A stretch of DNA of 64,000 nucleotides from contig OV884011.1 in the NCBI GenBank assembly GCA_930367205.1, positions 86,413,474 to 86,477,473 of the forward strand. Direction: 5' to 3'. The stretch's first letter is position 1. The number at the start of each line of letters is the position of its first letter. The stretch is from Acanthosoma haemorrhoidale (taxonomy: Eukaryota; Arthropoda; Insecta; Hemiptera; Acanthosomatidae). Under the pieces are notes generated by a model, which did not search any database, had not been told where the DNA came from, and worked only from the letters and a program-made list of their open reading frames with translations. Position numbers and translations under genes: made by a program. Shown one piece after another: positions 24,189 to 36,560 of the stretch.

Positions 24189-26546
24189 TTAATTGTTAAC
24201 CGTTTAACCTAATTCAGACTGTCACCGAGACAGAAGGAAATTGCAACAGGTGCTCAGAACAGAACGGTGAAGCGGAAAATGCGCGGGAATTGGAGAGAGT
24301 GTAGAAAATCGGACAAAGTCTGGATCACTGCTATTTCTAACAGCAGCCTCCCTAAGCCTAACAGCTGGAATTATTGCTTCACCTCCATCGCCTATTTCGT
24401 GATTAACTGTCCTCCCACCTGAGCTATTGTAGTCCTGCCGTTCATTTTGGCTTCGAGTCTTAAATATAATCCCTTTCGCATGAGTAACTCATTTTGTTTT
24501 TTCTGTGGCAAGCTGTGATGGAGCTCAGCTTCCATTCAGAGACTAGACGATTTGAAATCGTTTATTTATTACTTTTCAAATCGATCAGTCTGGTAAATAG
24601 CTCGAGGCTTTAACCACGATCCCATTTTTATAAATTTATAAATCCCAATAGTTTATAAATTATACATCTTAAACGCTGTATGTCGTCAACTGTTATTCAA
24701 AACTAACTAAAACTGTCTCTAACTTTTAAGGTATTCTGTTCATTTTCCCTTTCCTTCCTGTTTTTATTTTGCTTAGTGTTATCAAGTAGACATTTAGATT
24801 GATTTTGCGGTTTCCTTTCAAATCTGATTAACCATAAAAATCCGTTACGAGTTTGTTTGACAGTCGAAAACAGATGATCCGTAGTAGGAGGTAGCAAAAG
24901 GTGCTTTGAACATTAAGAAGGTTCAGTGAAGAGTCGACGGACCGAAAGTAATCTCTAGCCGCTCGAACGACCCTACAAGAGATGGTGAGAGCTGATATGT
25001 CTGATACCAGACTCAAATTACAAATGTACATAATATAGGTCACCTCTTTTATATGTTATGTAATATAAATAATTATTGTCCTTATCAGTTGTTTATGACG
25101 TTTTCCCCTGCTTAAATTCTTCGATTGTCCAAGTTATTTCTGTCAAAACTAGTAATATTATGTGGTTTATGAAATTCCTGTTGAATCCCAAGTATGATTT
25201 CTACAGCCATAACTAGTTCCAAACATATAATATTTAAGATAAATAGTAACGTTAATGCAAATTCTAAATCGAATTTACCTAACATTTTTAAGGTAAAAAC
25301 AGTTTCGCTTAAATGTGATTTAATGGAAGAATAGTAGTTACATTTGCCATCTCAAAATATTTTATTTTCCTGTAAAAATAGGTTTGTTCCAACATAAAAC
25401 GTGGAATAGTCAAACTGGTTTATGATTATTTGCTTAGCATGCGCGAACGTTACCTGAACACGGATTTAGAACATGTTGGAACTCTTTTCCCAATAACTGA
25501 CTGTTGACTCTTTCAGAAGGCTACTTTACTAAACAACAGACTTGTTTATGACCCGGCTTGTTGCACTAGCTAAGTTGGAGCAGCTTTTGGTTTTAATTGT
25601 TAATCTAATGAGTAAAATAAATCAAATATGTAGGCTGTACAATGTAAATCGAATTAATATTTTCTTTGCACAAAAACTAGTATTAGAGCTGCTTTTTAAT
25701 GGTCAATAATTTTTTATTTTGAAAAAATTAACCTTTACTAATGAAGATTTTCAACTATTAATAATTTGTTAGTGAATACTCAATTATTAATGAACAAAAC
25801 AAAAGTTAAAGTCTTTTCATTTTACAATTAATAATTTTTAATTTAGTGAAGAATTACATAACTTAAATTAATTCTACCGATATTTATAACCTTCCTTTTT
25901 TTTACGGCGAGAGAGATGACTGCAGATGTCTCTGATTTTTAGGCCTTACTTCAATCCTCGGATCGTTTTGAAAATAGGTTTGGAGCGTGTTGGAACAGAT
26001 GTCTGACAGTTCGAGTTGAGGTTTCGGGCGAGTTGGCATTGGGCGCATGCTTGGCGGCAGCATTGATGATAGGAGTGTTGGGACAAACATAATATTTTGG
26101 CTGTATTTGTTTGTTCTGTCGACTGTTCATCCGGATTACAATCAGTATGTTTAGCTGGCAGTTATTAGTAGAAGCTAAATATATGTATCAAGGTTAATTA
26201 TATTTTCATGTGTCGGTTCCTGGAGTAAGGATTTCCGCTACTATGCGTAAAATCCTAACAGACCACCAACCCCTTTCAAAGGAGAGCCAGGGTGTAACCA
26301 ACGCGCTGAAGTATTTCGATGCCATTATTAGTAGACTTATTACTACCCTTTCACCTTTCTCCTATATTTGTTCATCTGCCGCCTTTCACTCAATAACTCA
26401 ATTTTTTCCAGTAGTGTTAAAAGGCCGCAAATCAAATTTCAAGTTATCTCATTGCAATATATAATAGGAAATAAAACGAAACTGGTCAACAACGCAGTTG
26501 AATCAAGGAATTCGTCAGTGTTAACGGTGATATAAATAATTTATCA

Positions 26547-26590
26547 TTTTAATAATATGATGTAATAATTGTTATATCATATTATTAAAA
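26547..26590. repeat. Perfect 15-bp-stem hairpin
   Basis: TTTTAATAATATGAT at the left is exactly reverse-complemented by ATCATATTATTAAAA at the right, with a 14-base loop. It could be the core of a very small MITE. No flanking duplication is evident. Confidence 0.8.
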
Positions 26591-29194
26591 CCAAAGAGTC
26601 TGTTAACGATTGAAGCTGTTTTATGAAGGTCAGCAATGTTTTCATGCATAACTATTTAAGTAGCAAGGAATCTGGTATTGTATTTTAAACAAAACTAATC
26701 CAGGTGCTGTGGAGCATACTTCAAAATTTCAAATAAATCATTTTTATGTCCGATATGGAAGAAGATTCAGTCAGAGAGTGTGTACCAGTTTGAATGTTGA
26801 TCCTCTCTTTTAGATGATAGATTTTCGGGCTGGTAGACAGATGGGGCATGATATTAATCTGATCAGTCAAAAGAGACAAGATAAGAGCGGATGCCCGCCG
26901 GACGGCTAGTAGAGTGCGCTGCCATCGGTAGGTGGGTAGTAGCGAGATCAATAGCGGCTCTCCATAGCAACAGCTACCTCATTACCTTACTCAACAGTCT
27001 TCTCTCTTTAACTATTATCTGCCTTTTCATTGTCATCTTATAGGAAGTTCCGTGGTACGATTAGCAAAATATAATCACTTAGCCAAAATCCGAATGAAAT
27101 CTGGTGGGCAAATGTTGTACTTAAAAAATCCGGATCTATTCGTGCTGTTTTCCACCAATATTAGTCAAAACCAAGAGCTGCTTACTGGCTTATTGTTTTT
27201 TTTTTGCATCAGGCCCAACAGTACCACCAATATTCTCTCCTCAAGACTGGGAAATCGAAGTGGGAATACCTCTTAAAAGATGGGCAAAATAAGAAATTTT
27301 TATACTTGGCTTTAGAAAGAAATATACGAAATAAGTAAGCTAAGTGATATAGTGGTTAGTAGACGGATTTAAATTTATTTTTAAATAAAATGTTACCCAC
27401 GGATGAGTGCAGAAATATTTCAATTGTTTGTCGCCCTGGTGGAGGCATATTCATTACGAAACAATTCTGTTCTGCGAAGATCTGTTTCAGTTCAGGAAGA
27501 GTGGTTTTGAATTTTCGTCGCCCTTGGTACGCAGTACCTCCACATGAAAAAACTTGAAATTTCTGAAGTTGTGTGCCATTATGTATTACATACATGTCAA
27601 GTGCTACAAAAGTTTATTAAGTTTACGTACAACAGACGGAACATATTGTGACATACTTTAATTTTATTGTCTATTGTCCAAAATAACTTTGACGCACACA
27701 ACTTAAATATTATTGACTTCCTATAACAATAGATCAATTATACCAGTTGTGTCGCCAGAAAGAGGACTCCTCAACAAAGACTCCTCTGAAGAAAAAAGTA
27801 TATTATATAATAATTAGTGGTTAAATATTCTCAAACCCAGGACCTTCCCTGGGTTGCGTTCAGGCGATGCCAAGTAGGCCATTCCAGCCAAGACAGACCA
27901 GCCTTTTTATCTCTTTGCGGGTCTTGCCAATCTTTTAGTTACCCTAACCGTGGTTAAATATCTTAAATTGTATTATAACTATTACTAATTTATATGGTTA
28001 ATTTTTCTTTTAATATATCCCCAAGAAAAAAAATCGTATACATCGTCACTTATCTTTGATATTTTGGGAAAAAATGGTGAGGCAAGTCTACATTGTATGT
28101 AAGACACAGAATCAATAGCTCGTTGGCATTTGGCTGTGTTCATATTTCTGGGCTGTGGTTGAGCCGTGTAATTGAAATTTTGCCCCACTACTCTGTACAT
28201 GTGAAAAGTAGTTGTGAGGAAATGGTATTGCAGTTGCTTGTTGCTTGGTAACTCGATGGGTCTGTCATCGAGTCAATTGACGTGGGAGCTCCGCGAGTAA
28301 GCTAGTGTGGCTTCGGTGACTTATAAAACAGTATCTTGATTATACTGCCCTGTTTCTGGCTTGTTGTATATATCAACATCTAATATTGGCGATATAATTT
28401 TCTAATGGTAATGTAACTAATCTTCATGAACTGATAAAAATTATTCCTTGCTTCACCTTTTTATGTAAGCTCCTCTTCACGAAATTTCCTTTTTTCCATT
28501 CTACCTTTACCAAGTTTTTTATTTATTACGAAATTAAGAATAATATTTAATGTGATTAGTATCACAGGAATGTTACAACGTTTGAAATGATGGAGGGGAA
28601 AAAAGTGTCCATATTCTTTTAAGATGCAAGGTCAGTGTGAAGCACGGTCTTAAAAAACTTATTGTTAATCACTTGTTGTTTTAATGTTCTTATTGTAGAT
28701 TATATTTCTATCACGTTTATTTTTATACATTATATCTTGGAATTAATATTCATATCACCTGCAACTTCAAACCGAATATATGTGTATATTTTATATTGTA
28801 TCAATATTATCCAGCATATATATCGCGATTTACATTGATACTGGCCTTAGGAAAAATTCTTAAGAATTGATACTTCAGTTTTGAGGTGAAATAAATTGCT
28901 TTTAAAATTGCTACATCAGTGGGTTTTATGCACGAAAAATCGATCGTTTGGAAAATAGGTGACAATATTTCATCTTATAATGTTAAAACTCATTTCGTCG
29001 TTTGTGGCGCTCCCACGCTCCAAAATTGGAGCTGTGGTAATAGAAGAGTACGGTTACATTATTAATAATTAGAAACGCTATTTAAAAAGAAAAATTAATG
29101 AAAAAATGTGTACAATTAATATAATTAAAACTTACTTTACCTATTATATCATCATTTTCATATAATCAAAATGGTTAAAACTAATAATTCAAGA

Positions 29195-29600
29195 ATGAAA
29201 AAGATTTTTTGACTGAATAATGATCTGCAATTTTGAGATGTTCTCATGGAACTGGTCCACCCCTCCCATAAATTTGCAATTATATATGGATGGTCAATCA
29301 AAATTGTCTGAAGCACTCCATTATGAGTTGATGCAACTGTCACAATGTTAATATTGTAATATCTAACTAATGATATTGAGAAATTAGTGTATGTTGCTTG
29401 GTCATAAGACCCTGTATATTTCTTTTTCAATTTATCACCATCAACTACTAAAGGTGCATGTTCAATTATGTTTATCTTTTTATTGTGCCAGTGCTATTAG
29501 TGCTCATCATTTTTTAGTTCTTCCTCCAACAATTTTATGGAGGTAAAAAAATTGTCGAAATATAAGTTGCATTTTACCAGTATTTCTGGCATTAGCTTTT
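29195..29600 (-). pseudogene. piggyBac-type transposase relic
   Basis: Reading the minus strand with frame changes gives landmarks of the piggyBac DDE transposase in the correct order. First comes YFDNFFTS (DNFFTS at 29556-29539), containing a catalytic Asp. Next is a segment with KLKKKYTGSYDQ followed by VRYYNINIVTVASTHNGV. Last comes MGGVDQFHENIS (MGGVDQ at 29269-29252), containing the third catalytic Asp. At least two frameshifts and two in-frame stops break it. No terminal inverted repeats or TTAA duplication were found. This is a dead fragment lying upstream of the first visible fax exon. Confidence 0.8.
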
Positions 29601-29609
29601 ACAACGGTG

Positions 29610-31137
29610 TATATTCTAAAAAAAAAAAATTGTATTGTTGATTGCAGGATGTTTTACTGAATAGGTTGATTTTGCCAATAAATCTGTCGACTTTTAATTT
29701 CATTTTATTTTTTCAGACTATTTTCAAGCCCCTGAAATTTTTTTAAAGAAAAATAGGAACATAGTAATTTGATAATTTCTTGATAACTTAAAAAAAAGCA
29801 TAAAATACAAAAGAATCATTATTAAATCAATAAACTGTGAGAGGTTTGAAATAACAATTTATAGTTACGTTCAGAAATTACTAAAATATTGACAAAAATT
29901 AAAAATTGTTAATCTTCACAACAAATTTGTTTGCCAGAAAAAATTAAAATGATAAACATAGTTGATGGATTTATTGGTCCCCAGCCATTCCCACTGCCCC
30001 AACAAGGGGGAGGGGGCACTTCACATATATAAAACAAAATACAATTATTTGATAAACTTACATTAGACATAACAAAGATCACTACCAATGAAAGATAATA
30101 TAGAAGAAAACTAAAATACATCAGTTTTTATCTTATAAAAAAAATTATTTACTTTTTTTGACTCGTGTTTACACTGGAACTGTAAACCAGATAGAGAAAG
30201 TTATGGCATAACATTGGTAGCAATCGATTGACATTAGTGCCAACATTATTATAATCCCTCATTACACAAAAAAGACCTATTACAATATGACAGAAAGGTA
30301 ATTAATCACTGCTGCATTTTTGGGGCGGTGGGTTAAGATGGTGGTCGGAGAGGATTTGCGAAAGTGGTTTCATTTGATATATGTGGAACAACACTACTAT
30401 TATTATTACAATATTAATATACTAACTTAATCTACCTTCAGGATACAAGCCCGGGGGTAGTTTTCAATCAAATTCAGAGGCTATTTAAAAACTGGTCGCT
30501 GTTGTTAGCTGGTAGCTATTAATATTTAACTGCAACAAAAAAATATTGGTATCTGAAAAAAAAACAGGGGAGGCTGATATTTATGGATTGCTTTGTGGTG
30601 TTACAGAATAAAATGATCAAAACTTCATTTAATTAGGAAACTAATTAGTTATATATATATTTCTTATTGTCTTTTTATATCAGGAATAGTTCTCTTAAAC
30701 ATTTTTCTCCATTTCTTTAAGGCATTGAATGGAATCCCCTCCATGAATTGTTAAATTCAGTCACCATTAATAATGTTTAAGATTCCAAATGAATAACCAA
30801 ATTACTTTTTTTTTTCAAATGAATGATGGGAACTGAACTTTAATTTTGATTCATATTCTGATAAAACTATCAATGGCAACTTAAATTTACTATGCTGTAG
30901 ACATCAAATGACCTAAATAGAGGACCAAATTTGTGTAAATTGCATAACTGTGATGAGAAAGTAAAAATATTCTGGTTAATTTATTAATTCAGTAATAAAT
31001 CCATAAGGCAACTAATTCATGTAACTATACTTCTGATAGTCCCAACGTTAATAGATTTACAGTGATTTCTCTGAAAATTTCAATAATTATAATGATTTAA
31101 TTATGACAGATTATAATAATGGGTTATTGTTTTTCAG
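29610..31137. other. AT-rich non-coding DNA before the first visible fax exon
   Basis: This is the intron sequence that leads to the fax acceptor at 31136-31137 (polypyrimidine then cag). A short GC-rich patch occurs near 29985-30015. No other coding sequence is recognised. It may include further remains of the piggyBac element, but none I could align. Confidence 0.5.
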
Positions 31138-31340
31138 AATGTCGACCATAAAATGAAGTTCAAGTCGAAGAAAGGGCTGTTGCCATTCATTGAGCTGAAT
31201 GGAGATGAAATTGCTGATAGTGCCGTTATAATTAAAGAATTGTCACAAAGGTTTGACAAGGATTTGGATGCCGCACTCGACAACAGCCAGAAAAATGTTT
31301 CTCACGCTATGATCTCTATGATTGAAAATCATTTATACTG
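31138..31340 (+). CDS. fax: fax exon (first visible)
   Basis: It follows tttttcag and begins in phase 0 with NVDHKMKFKSKKG. It ends within a Trp codon (TG) before gtaagacc. It encodes the distal half of the thioredoxin-like domain. The ATG at 31153 is internal to the protein, not the start. Confidence 0.93.
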
Positions 31341-34300
31341 GTAAGACCATCACGCTTATAATAGTCCAAACAATAACCTAGACTTTCACCTACATTCCAA
31401 TATTTTTTATTGGACAGTTCATTAATTAGTTACTAATTCTCGAGTAGTGCTAATAATAAAATTAACATGTGAAATTGGGTAAATTAATAAAAGTTCTTCA
31501 ACTAGTGTGATTCGAAATTCTTTGAATATTTCACAATTTATGTTAACAGCTAATATATAAGTTGTGTATTAATATGTACACTGTTTCTGTTAACAATTAT
31601 TTTTATAACTGGTAACACATGTAATTCCTTATGATCTCATGACATATTCTCTAAACTCTTTATGTCTATGGCTAGACCACACTCAGAGATGTGCTAGGAT
31701 AATTTGGTTGTTGGAAATCATTTCATTTTCAACTACATGCATTTTCCAAAAATTTGTCGCCCAACTCAATCACCTGTTTCAATTGCATTCAAAAGCTTTT
31801 TTTCCCAATGCTCACCCTTGTGACTTTCCATCTTTGGGTTCTCTAAGGGGCATAGTATGATCCTAATTACAGTTTCAGCAAAACTCAAGGTTTAACTATC
31901 AGTTAAGACATAAGTGAAACCAGTAACCCAGTGGTCCTTTTCGTCCCTACTAAAATAGGCCCTCCCTATTAATATATAGCTATCTTTAATGTGGACTAGG
32001 CCATTTATTCTTGGATCTTCCATCTTGAAATACTTAACTCTACCACTTCAAATTAGACCAAATATATCTGCGGTTACATAAGAAATTTCACTGTTATAGA
32101 TTATGGATTGTTTGAATCATTTTTGAGGCACATATGATAATAAAATAAAAGCGAAATAGACTGACTAGAAAAGGCATATTGTATTTAGCCTACTTCTTCC
32201 ACCTTGTAGATCAGGGTTTTGACAAGTGACTAACTAAAGTTTTTATTTGAATTTTTATTCTTTTAATAATAGATAATATGTATAGTTTATATTTGGTACA
32301 AATTGTATGTTTTGTGCCTACAAGAACTCATTTGGGGATCCATTTACCATCCTTGGTGATGAACTGCCCTGTTGATTCAGGAATTATATATAATATGTTT
32401 GTATCAGTCATGTTGTTTTACATGTATGCAATTTTTTTTTTTTTTCAGGGTTCTAATGTGGTGGCGAACAAAGCATCCCGACAATGTAATTAAGGGATAT
32501 AAAATGAATCTTCAGCATTTTCTTGGTAGCCGAATGCCCAATGGACTGCTCAGTCTTTTTTTCAAGTATAGTTACACAAGAAAGGTATACTATTTTTATA
32601 TCGTTATACAAAACCTTTTCTTTTCTTTTCTTTTTAGTAATAAATAATTTAGCCTTAAGCTTTTAAGCTTAGTTTTGAAAAACTTGACTGCAGTCAAGTT
32701 GTTATGCAAGTATGCTTGCAGAATTTTAATTTTAAACTATACGAATTAAAATTAGGTAATGTTATATTTCACACAAGGGTAGGGATAATTAATTACTTTG
32801 ATGGAAGCTTTTTAAATTGGCTAGGTTACGAATTACTTTTGTGGGGGAAAGTATACAATTACCTAGAAGTGATGTAAAACTAAATCATTAAGTAGCGATG
32901 TTTGTGGTGGTATAGATCTCACTTACTATTATTAGTAATTACTAATGATTAACATAGTTCAAGTTTTGATTACTCCAGTTTATTGTTTCATTGGTTGTTA
33001 ATTAATCACATTTAATTGTTAACCTCATTTGTGGAAATTAAGCAAATCTAGTATTGGCTGCTATCTGGTTCTGGATAATTAAATGAGTATTTAAAAAAAA
33101 AAAGATTTGTTTGTATTGTTCATTTTAGTACACTTTCCTCATGTTCTTTTTTTTTTTGTAGGGTCTAAGAAAAGTTAAAGCTCAGGGCATTGGTGTTCAT
33201 AAACCAGAAGAAATTCTGGAATTCGGACAGCATGACCTCAAAGTTTTGTCTGAAATGCTTGCAGATAAACCATTTTTCTTTGGTGATGAACCTACTGCTG
33301 TAAGTACAATCTTCATCTTTAATTTTTCTACTGTGAATTTAAATTGTTTGTAACTTCATTTCCATGAATACAATTTAGCAATAAGTAAGAAAACGACATA
33401 GCAAATGTAAAAACAAAAGATAACGCATTATGTAGACTGGAAGAATAAAAATTGTGGCTTTTCATGCGCATAGAAATACACTTTATTATTTACTTTTTAT
33501 ATGCTATGGAATTTGAGGAATATTTTAAAGTAAGGGAAATTAAATGCATTTTTTATTTGTATTCTGTAATAAGGAGCATTTTTGAACAATTTCTGCTTTT
33601 AATTTTTTATTCTTCCGCTGCTTTTCTTTTACATGGCAGCTTATTCCTATTGACCCTCCGATATTCATATTCTATGTTAATATAATATATTTGTAATAGA
33701 AACAATTTTTATTATTTATTTATTTTGAATTAAAAAATATGTAAGAAATTTGACATGCTAAAAAGGTTATTTTTTCAGCTTGATGTTGTAGCCTTTGCTA
33801 ATCTTGCCCAGATTTACTTCATTGATAAAGAATTACAATATCCTCTGCAAGAATTTATGCAGGAAAACTGTGCCAATCTGGTTGGCCATGTGAACAGAAT
33901 AAAGGAAAGGTATGTAAAAGTATTTACGTGTTATATTATATATGTATGGTTTATAGTGGTCACATCATCTATATAGAAACATACTTCTAAGTTTTTTTAA
34001 ATATTTTGTCAAAATTGTTGACTAAATTCATATTTGTTTTTCAACAGGTGTTTCCCCGACTGGGAGGATATCTGCAATACACTGGACCTTAATTCACACC
34101 TCCCCAAACCCCCACAAGAAGAAAAAGAAGTAAAAGCTAAAGATGAAGAGAAAAAAGCTGAAAAAGAAGGCGATAGTGATAAAGATGAGAAAGAAAAAGT
34201 AAGTAACTAAGTATATATTTCTACTAGTTATAGATTATTTAAAATCCAAGTTGTTAAAACTCATTTTTTATTAACTTTTTTTTCAAATGAAAAGAATTGT

Positions 34301-35078
34301 CATTTGACCATAGTTTGAGTTGGAGCACATATTATAGAGCATGAATTGGGTATATTCAATTATTTCTAATGAAAATACTAATATATAAGAAAAGTGATGT
34401 AAGATAATCCCATGATGTGTGTCAAGCTTATAAATTTATTTTAAGCATCGTGTGGGTAGTCAGCACTTTTTGCTACTGTTGCTAGTGGTTTTTATCCTAG
34501 TCTGACACTGAATGGGTTAAAAATAAATAAATAAAGATTGTTAAAATACACCAAAATTTTATTCAGATTATGAGTTGTTTGTTTAGATTTTGTTGCCCTA
34601 TATAAAGCAAATAAAGGTTAAAAGCAAATTGTTTTTGAAATTAATGGCTTGGTCTAACCAATCTTTATATTCAGGAACCTACCTTGGTACTTCTCTTAAC
34701 ATGAAATATGAGGTAGGAAAGTTTTGTAACGCTTCCAACCCCCCCCCCCTCCATCACATGTAACATGGTAGCAAATTTGTTAAATTATCAATTACAACAG
34801 TACAGAGCTATTTTCCACTATCAGTCAATGACCTTATGTATAGATTTAACAAACAATTATTGTTTTTAATAGAGAGAGGTTGATCATGTTCCAAAATAAA
34901 ATATTCCAATGATGAAGTAAAAGTTTACTGTTTTTAACATTAGACATCACAAAGTTTCCTGAACTTGTTTTATTTTATTATAGCACACTAATTAATATAT
35001 TTATTTCAGCCAGAAAAAGAAATAGAGAATGAAAAAGAAAGTGGAGAAAAGGAAAATAAAGATAAAGAAGAAAAGTGA
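31138..35078 (+). CDS. fax: Failed axon connections (Fax), 3' six exons, N-terminus missing
   Basis: The gene is assembled from exons 31138-31340, 32449-32584, 33162-33299, 33779-33909, 34048-34198 and 35010-35078. All introns are GT-AG and every phase joins, giving 275 residues and a TGA stop. Fax is a GST/metaxin-fold protein first found in Drosophila as a dosage-sensitive partner of the Abl tyrosine kinase in axon growth. Visible landmarks are LPFIELNG and ADSAVIIKEL at the end of the thioredoxin-like N-domain, then WRTKHPDNV. The GST C-domain follows, with FFFGDEPTALDVVAF containing the T-x-x-D capping box, then FPDW. A tail of about 60 residues is dominated by Lys and Glu. Compared with fly Fax, about a third of the protein (N-terminal leader and first half of the thioredoxin fold) is missing; I could not find that exon upstream. 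The identification is confident; the partial start is a limit of the window or of my search. Confidence 0.95.
32449..32584 (+). CDS. fax: fax exon
   Basis: Acceptor after a long T tract and cag. The first base completes Trp, then VLMWWRTKHPDNVIKG. It ends in AGA AAG before gtatac. Confidence 0.93.
32660..32760. repeat. Cluster of short palindromes in a fax intron
   Basis: Four structures sit within about 100 bases. They are a tandem ttaagctt pair, a perfect 20-bp palindrome aacttgactgcagtcaagtt, a 5-bp stem gcaag/cttgc, and a perfect 10-bp stem aattttaatt/aattaaaatt with a 12-base loop. They lie just after the donor of the second visible fax exon. Confidence 0.8.
33162..33299 (+). CDS. fax: fax exon
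   Basis: Forty-six whole codons from GLRKVKAQGIGVH to FFFGDEPTA, between tttttgtag and gtaagt. Confidence 0.95.
33779..33909 (+). CDS. fax: fax exon
   Basis: It starts LDVVAFANLAQIYF and ends inside an Arg codon (AG) before gtatgt. With the previous exon it forms the TALD capping box of the GST-like C-domain. Confidence 0.95.
34048..34198 (+). CDS. fax: fax exon
   Basis: Acceptor tcaacag. It completes Arg, then CFPDWEDICNTLDLNSH, and passes into a Lys/Glu-rich tail. Donor gtaagt. Confidence 0.94.
35010..35078 (+). CDS. fax: fax terminal exon (coding part)
   Basis: Acceptor ttatttcag. It encodes 22 Lys/Glu/Asn-rich residues beginning PEKEIENEKESG and the TGA stop at 35076-35078. Confidence 0.9.
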   Translation, partial: PEKEIENEKESGEKENKDKEEK

Positions 35079-35189
35079 ATAGGTGTTAAAATGTGTTGAA
35101 CTCTCTCCCTCCACCACACCACCTTTACCCCTCCGTGTTCAGACACCACCTAGCTTCTTACTTTTTGAGAGGATTATTATCTTTTTTTT

Positions 35190-35221
<32 letters not shown>

Positions 35222-36560
35222 TATGTATTAATATAAGTCTATTATACATTTCTTAAGACGGACCTGTGAATAATAGGATTTTATTGTTTTATATATGTAA
35301 AGAGATCATCTGGAGCAGTACATTATTTATTTTTCATTCCATTGAAAACAGATTTTTAAGTGTTTCTACGTCAATTTGTTTTTATATTGTAGACTCGTAG
35401 CTGGTTTTAAAGAGATCGAACTATTTTTAAAATAAATGTAATGTTATATTATGTAAGTAAGCTGACTGTATTATAAAAAAAAGTTATATATGTCTTGTTT
35501 ATATTTATTATATATAGCATGTTTTTAGAAGTTCTGTTTTCAGTATAGTTAAATTATTTATAAAAATTAAAAAAAAATATATATATATTGTATTAAATGT
35601 TTGGTCATTTTAATACCAGCGTAGGTTTTTAGATAAATTGGTTAGAACGATAGAGGTAGATGAGGTGTTTTGATACGTAATTATTATAAAAAAATAAAGA
35701 TTTTCATAGGGAGTTTTTTAATTATAGATGAAAAAAAAATGAAAAACTCGCTCAAAATTGTTGATCTGCTCAAAATCATATACCCGGGCTGGAGGGGATA
35801 GTGCGAGATCTGATGCCATCTTGATTATTGGTTAGGGACCATCTTGAAGTAATTTGTCCATTGCCATTGCATTTATTTAACATAATCAGGTGGCATTCAC
35901 TACTTTACATATTATTTCTGTTATATATTATTACTATTCTACCTATTTAAATGTGAAATTTTAATAAAAAATTAAAGAAAATTATTATGTTGTAGGCGAA
36001 CCCATGTGCATAAATTTATTTAAAGAAGTGTTTATATATAATATATACATAAATTTATAGATTTCTTTCCATGACAAAACTGCTTGTTTGTAGCCTAGAA
36101 TAGTTAGTTGTGTACATTTTAAGATTTATTTAGTTTAACAGTTAAATGTGTTTTATATTATATGAAATAAATGGGCTTTATATACAAATTTTTGAATTGT
36201 TATACAATGCCCTGTTGTATGAATGTAGCAGTCAGTGTTTTTATCTGTTATATCCAGCTCTCAATAACATTTAACAATATTTACGTTATGTGGAGTCATA
36301 TCAACAAGCTTAAGATCCACACCGATTACAAATTTTACTAAGCTGTCTATTGTATTTTTTTTAATTCATTTGAAAAGTTAAGAAAAAATACTCAAAAAGC
36401 GTTAATTATTATTAAAATTAAGCTGCATTATTATAATCTTTGATATTGTTGTGACTATTGTAGCTTCTTTTATGCTTTTTAAGGGAGCTGTAACTACACG
36501 ATTGCCTAAATAAAAATATATGTGTACATTTATGCTTTTATTTATTTAATTGTTTTCATC
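35079..36560 (+). other. fax: fax 3' UTR and flank with poly(A) signal candidates
   Basis: An AT-rich tail follows the fax stop. AATAAA hexamers occur at 35431-35436, 35693-35698 and 36166-36171, with another near 36509. A (TA)n tract is at about 35190-35215. Which signal is used cannot be told from sequence alone, so the UTR end is uncertain. Confidence 0.5.
35188..35215. repeat. (TA)n microsatellite
   Basis: Alternating TA tract in the probable fax 3' UTR. Confidence 0.9.

Larger units (their letters stand above)
19480..29190. other. Non-coding DNA
   Basis: No exon is recognised. It contains a large compound microsatellite at 22389-22465, perfect hairpins at 20054-20083 and 26547-26590, and a long unidentified open frame at 23637-24188. 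A GC-richer patch lies at 26820-26990. A 79-codon minus-strand frame at 27356-27595 is not low-complexity but matches nothing I know. A possible eroded SINE lies near 27830-27960, where a minus-strand GGGTTTGAG resembles a B box. The last part of the interval is very AT-rich. Confidence 0.4.

Noticed and set aside
27829..27960. Possible eroded SINE on the minus strand
   Set aside because: A GGGTTTGAG B-box-like motif and several A-box-like words occur, but spacing and identity are too loose for a separate call.
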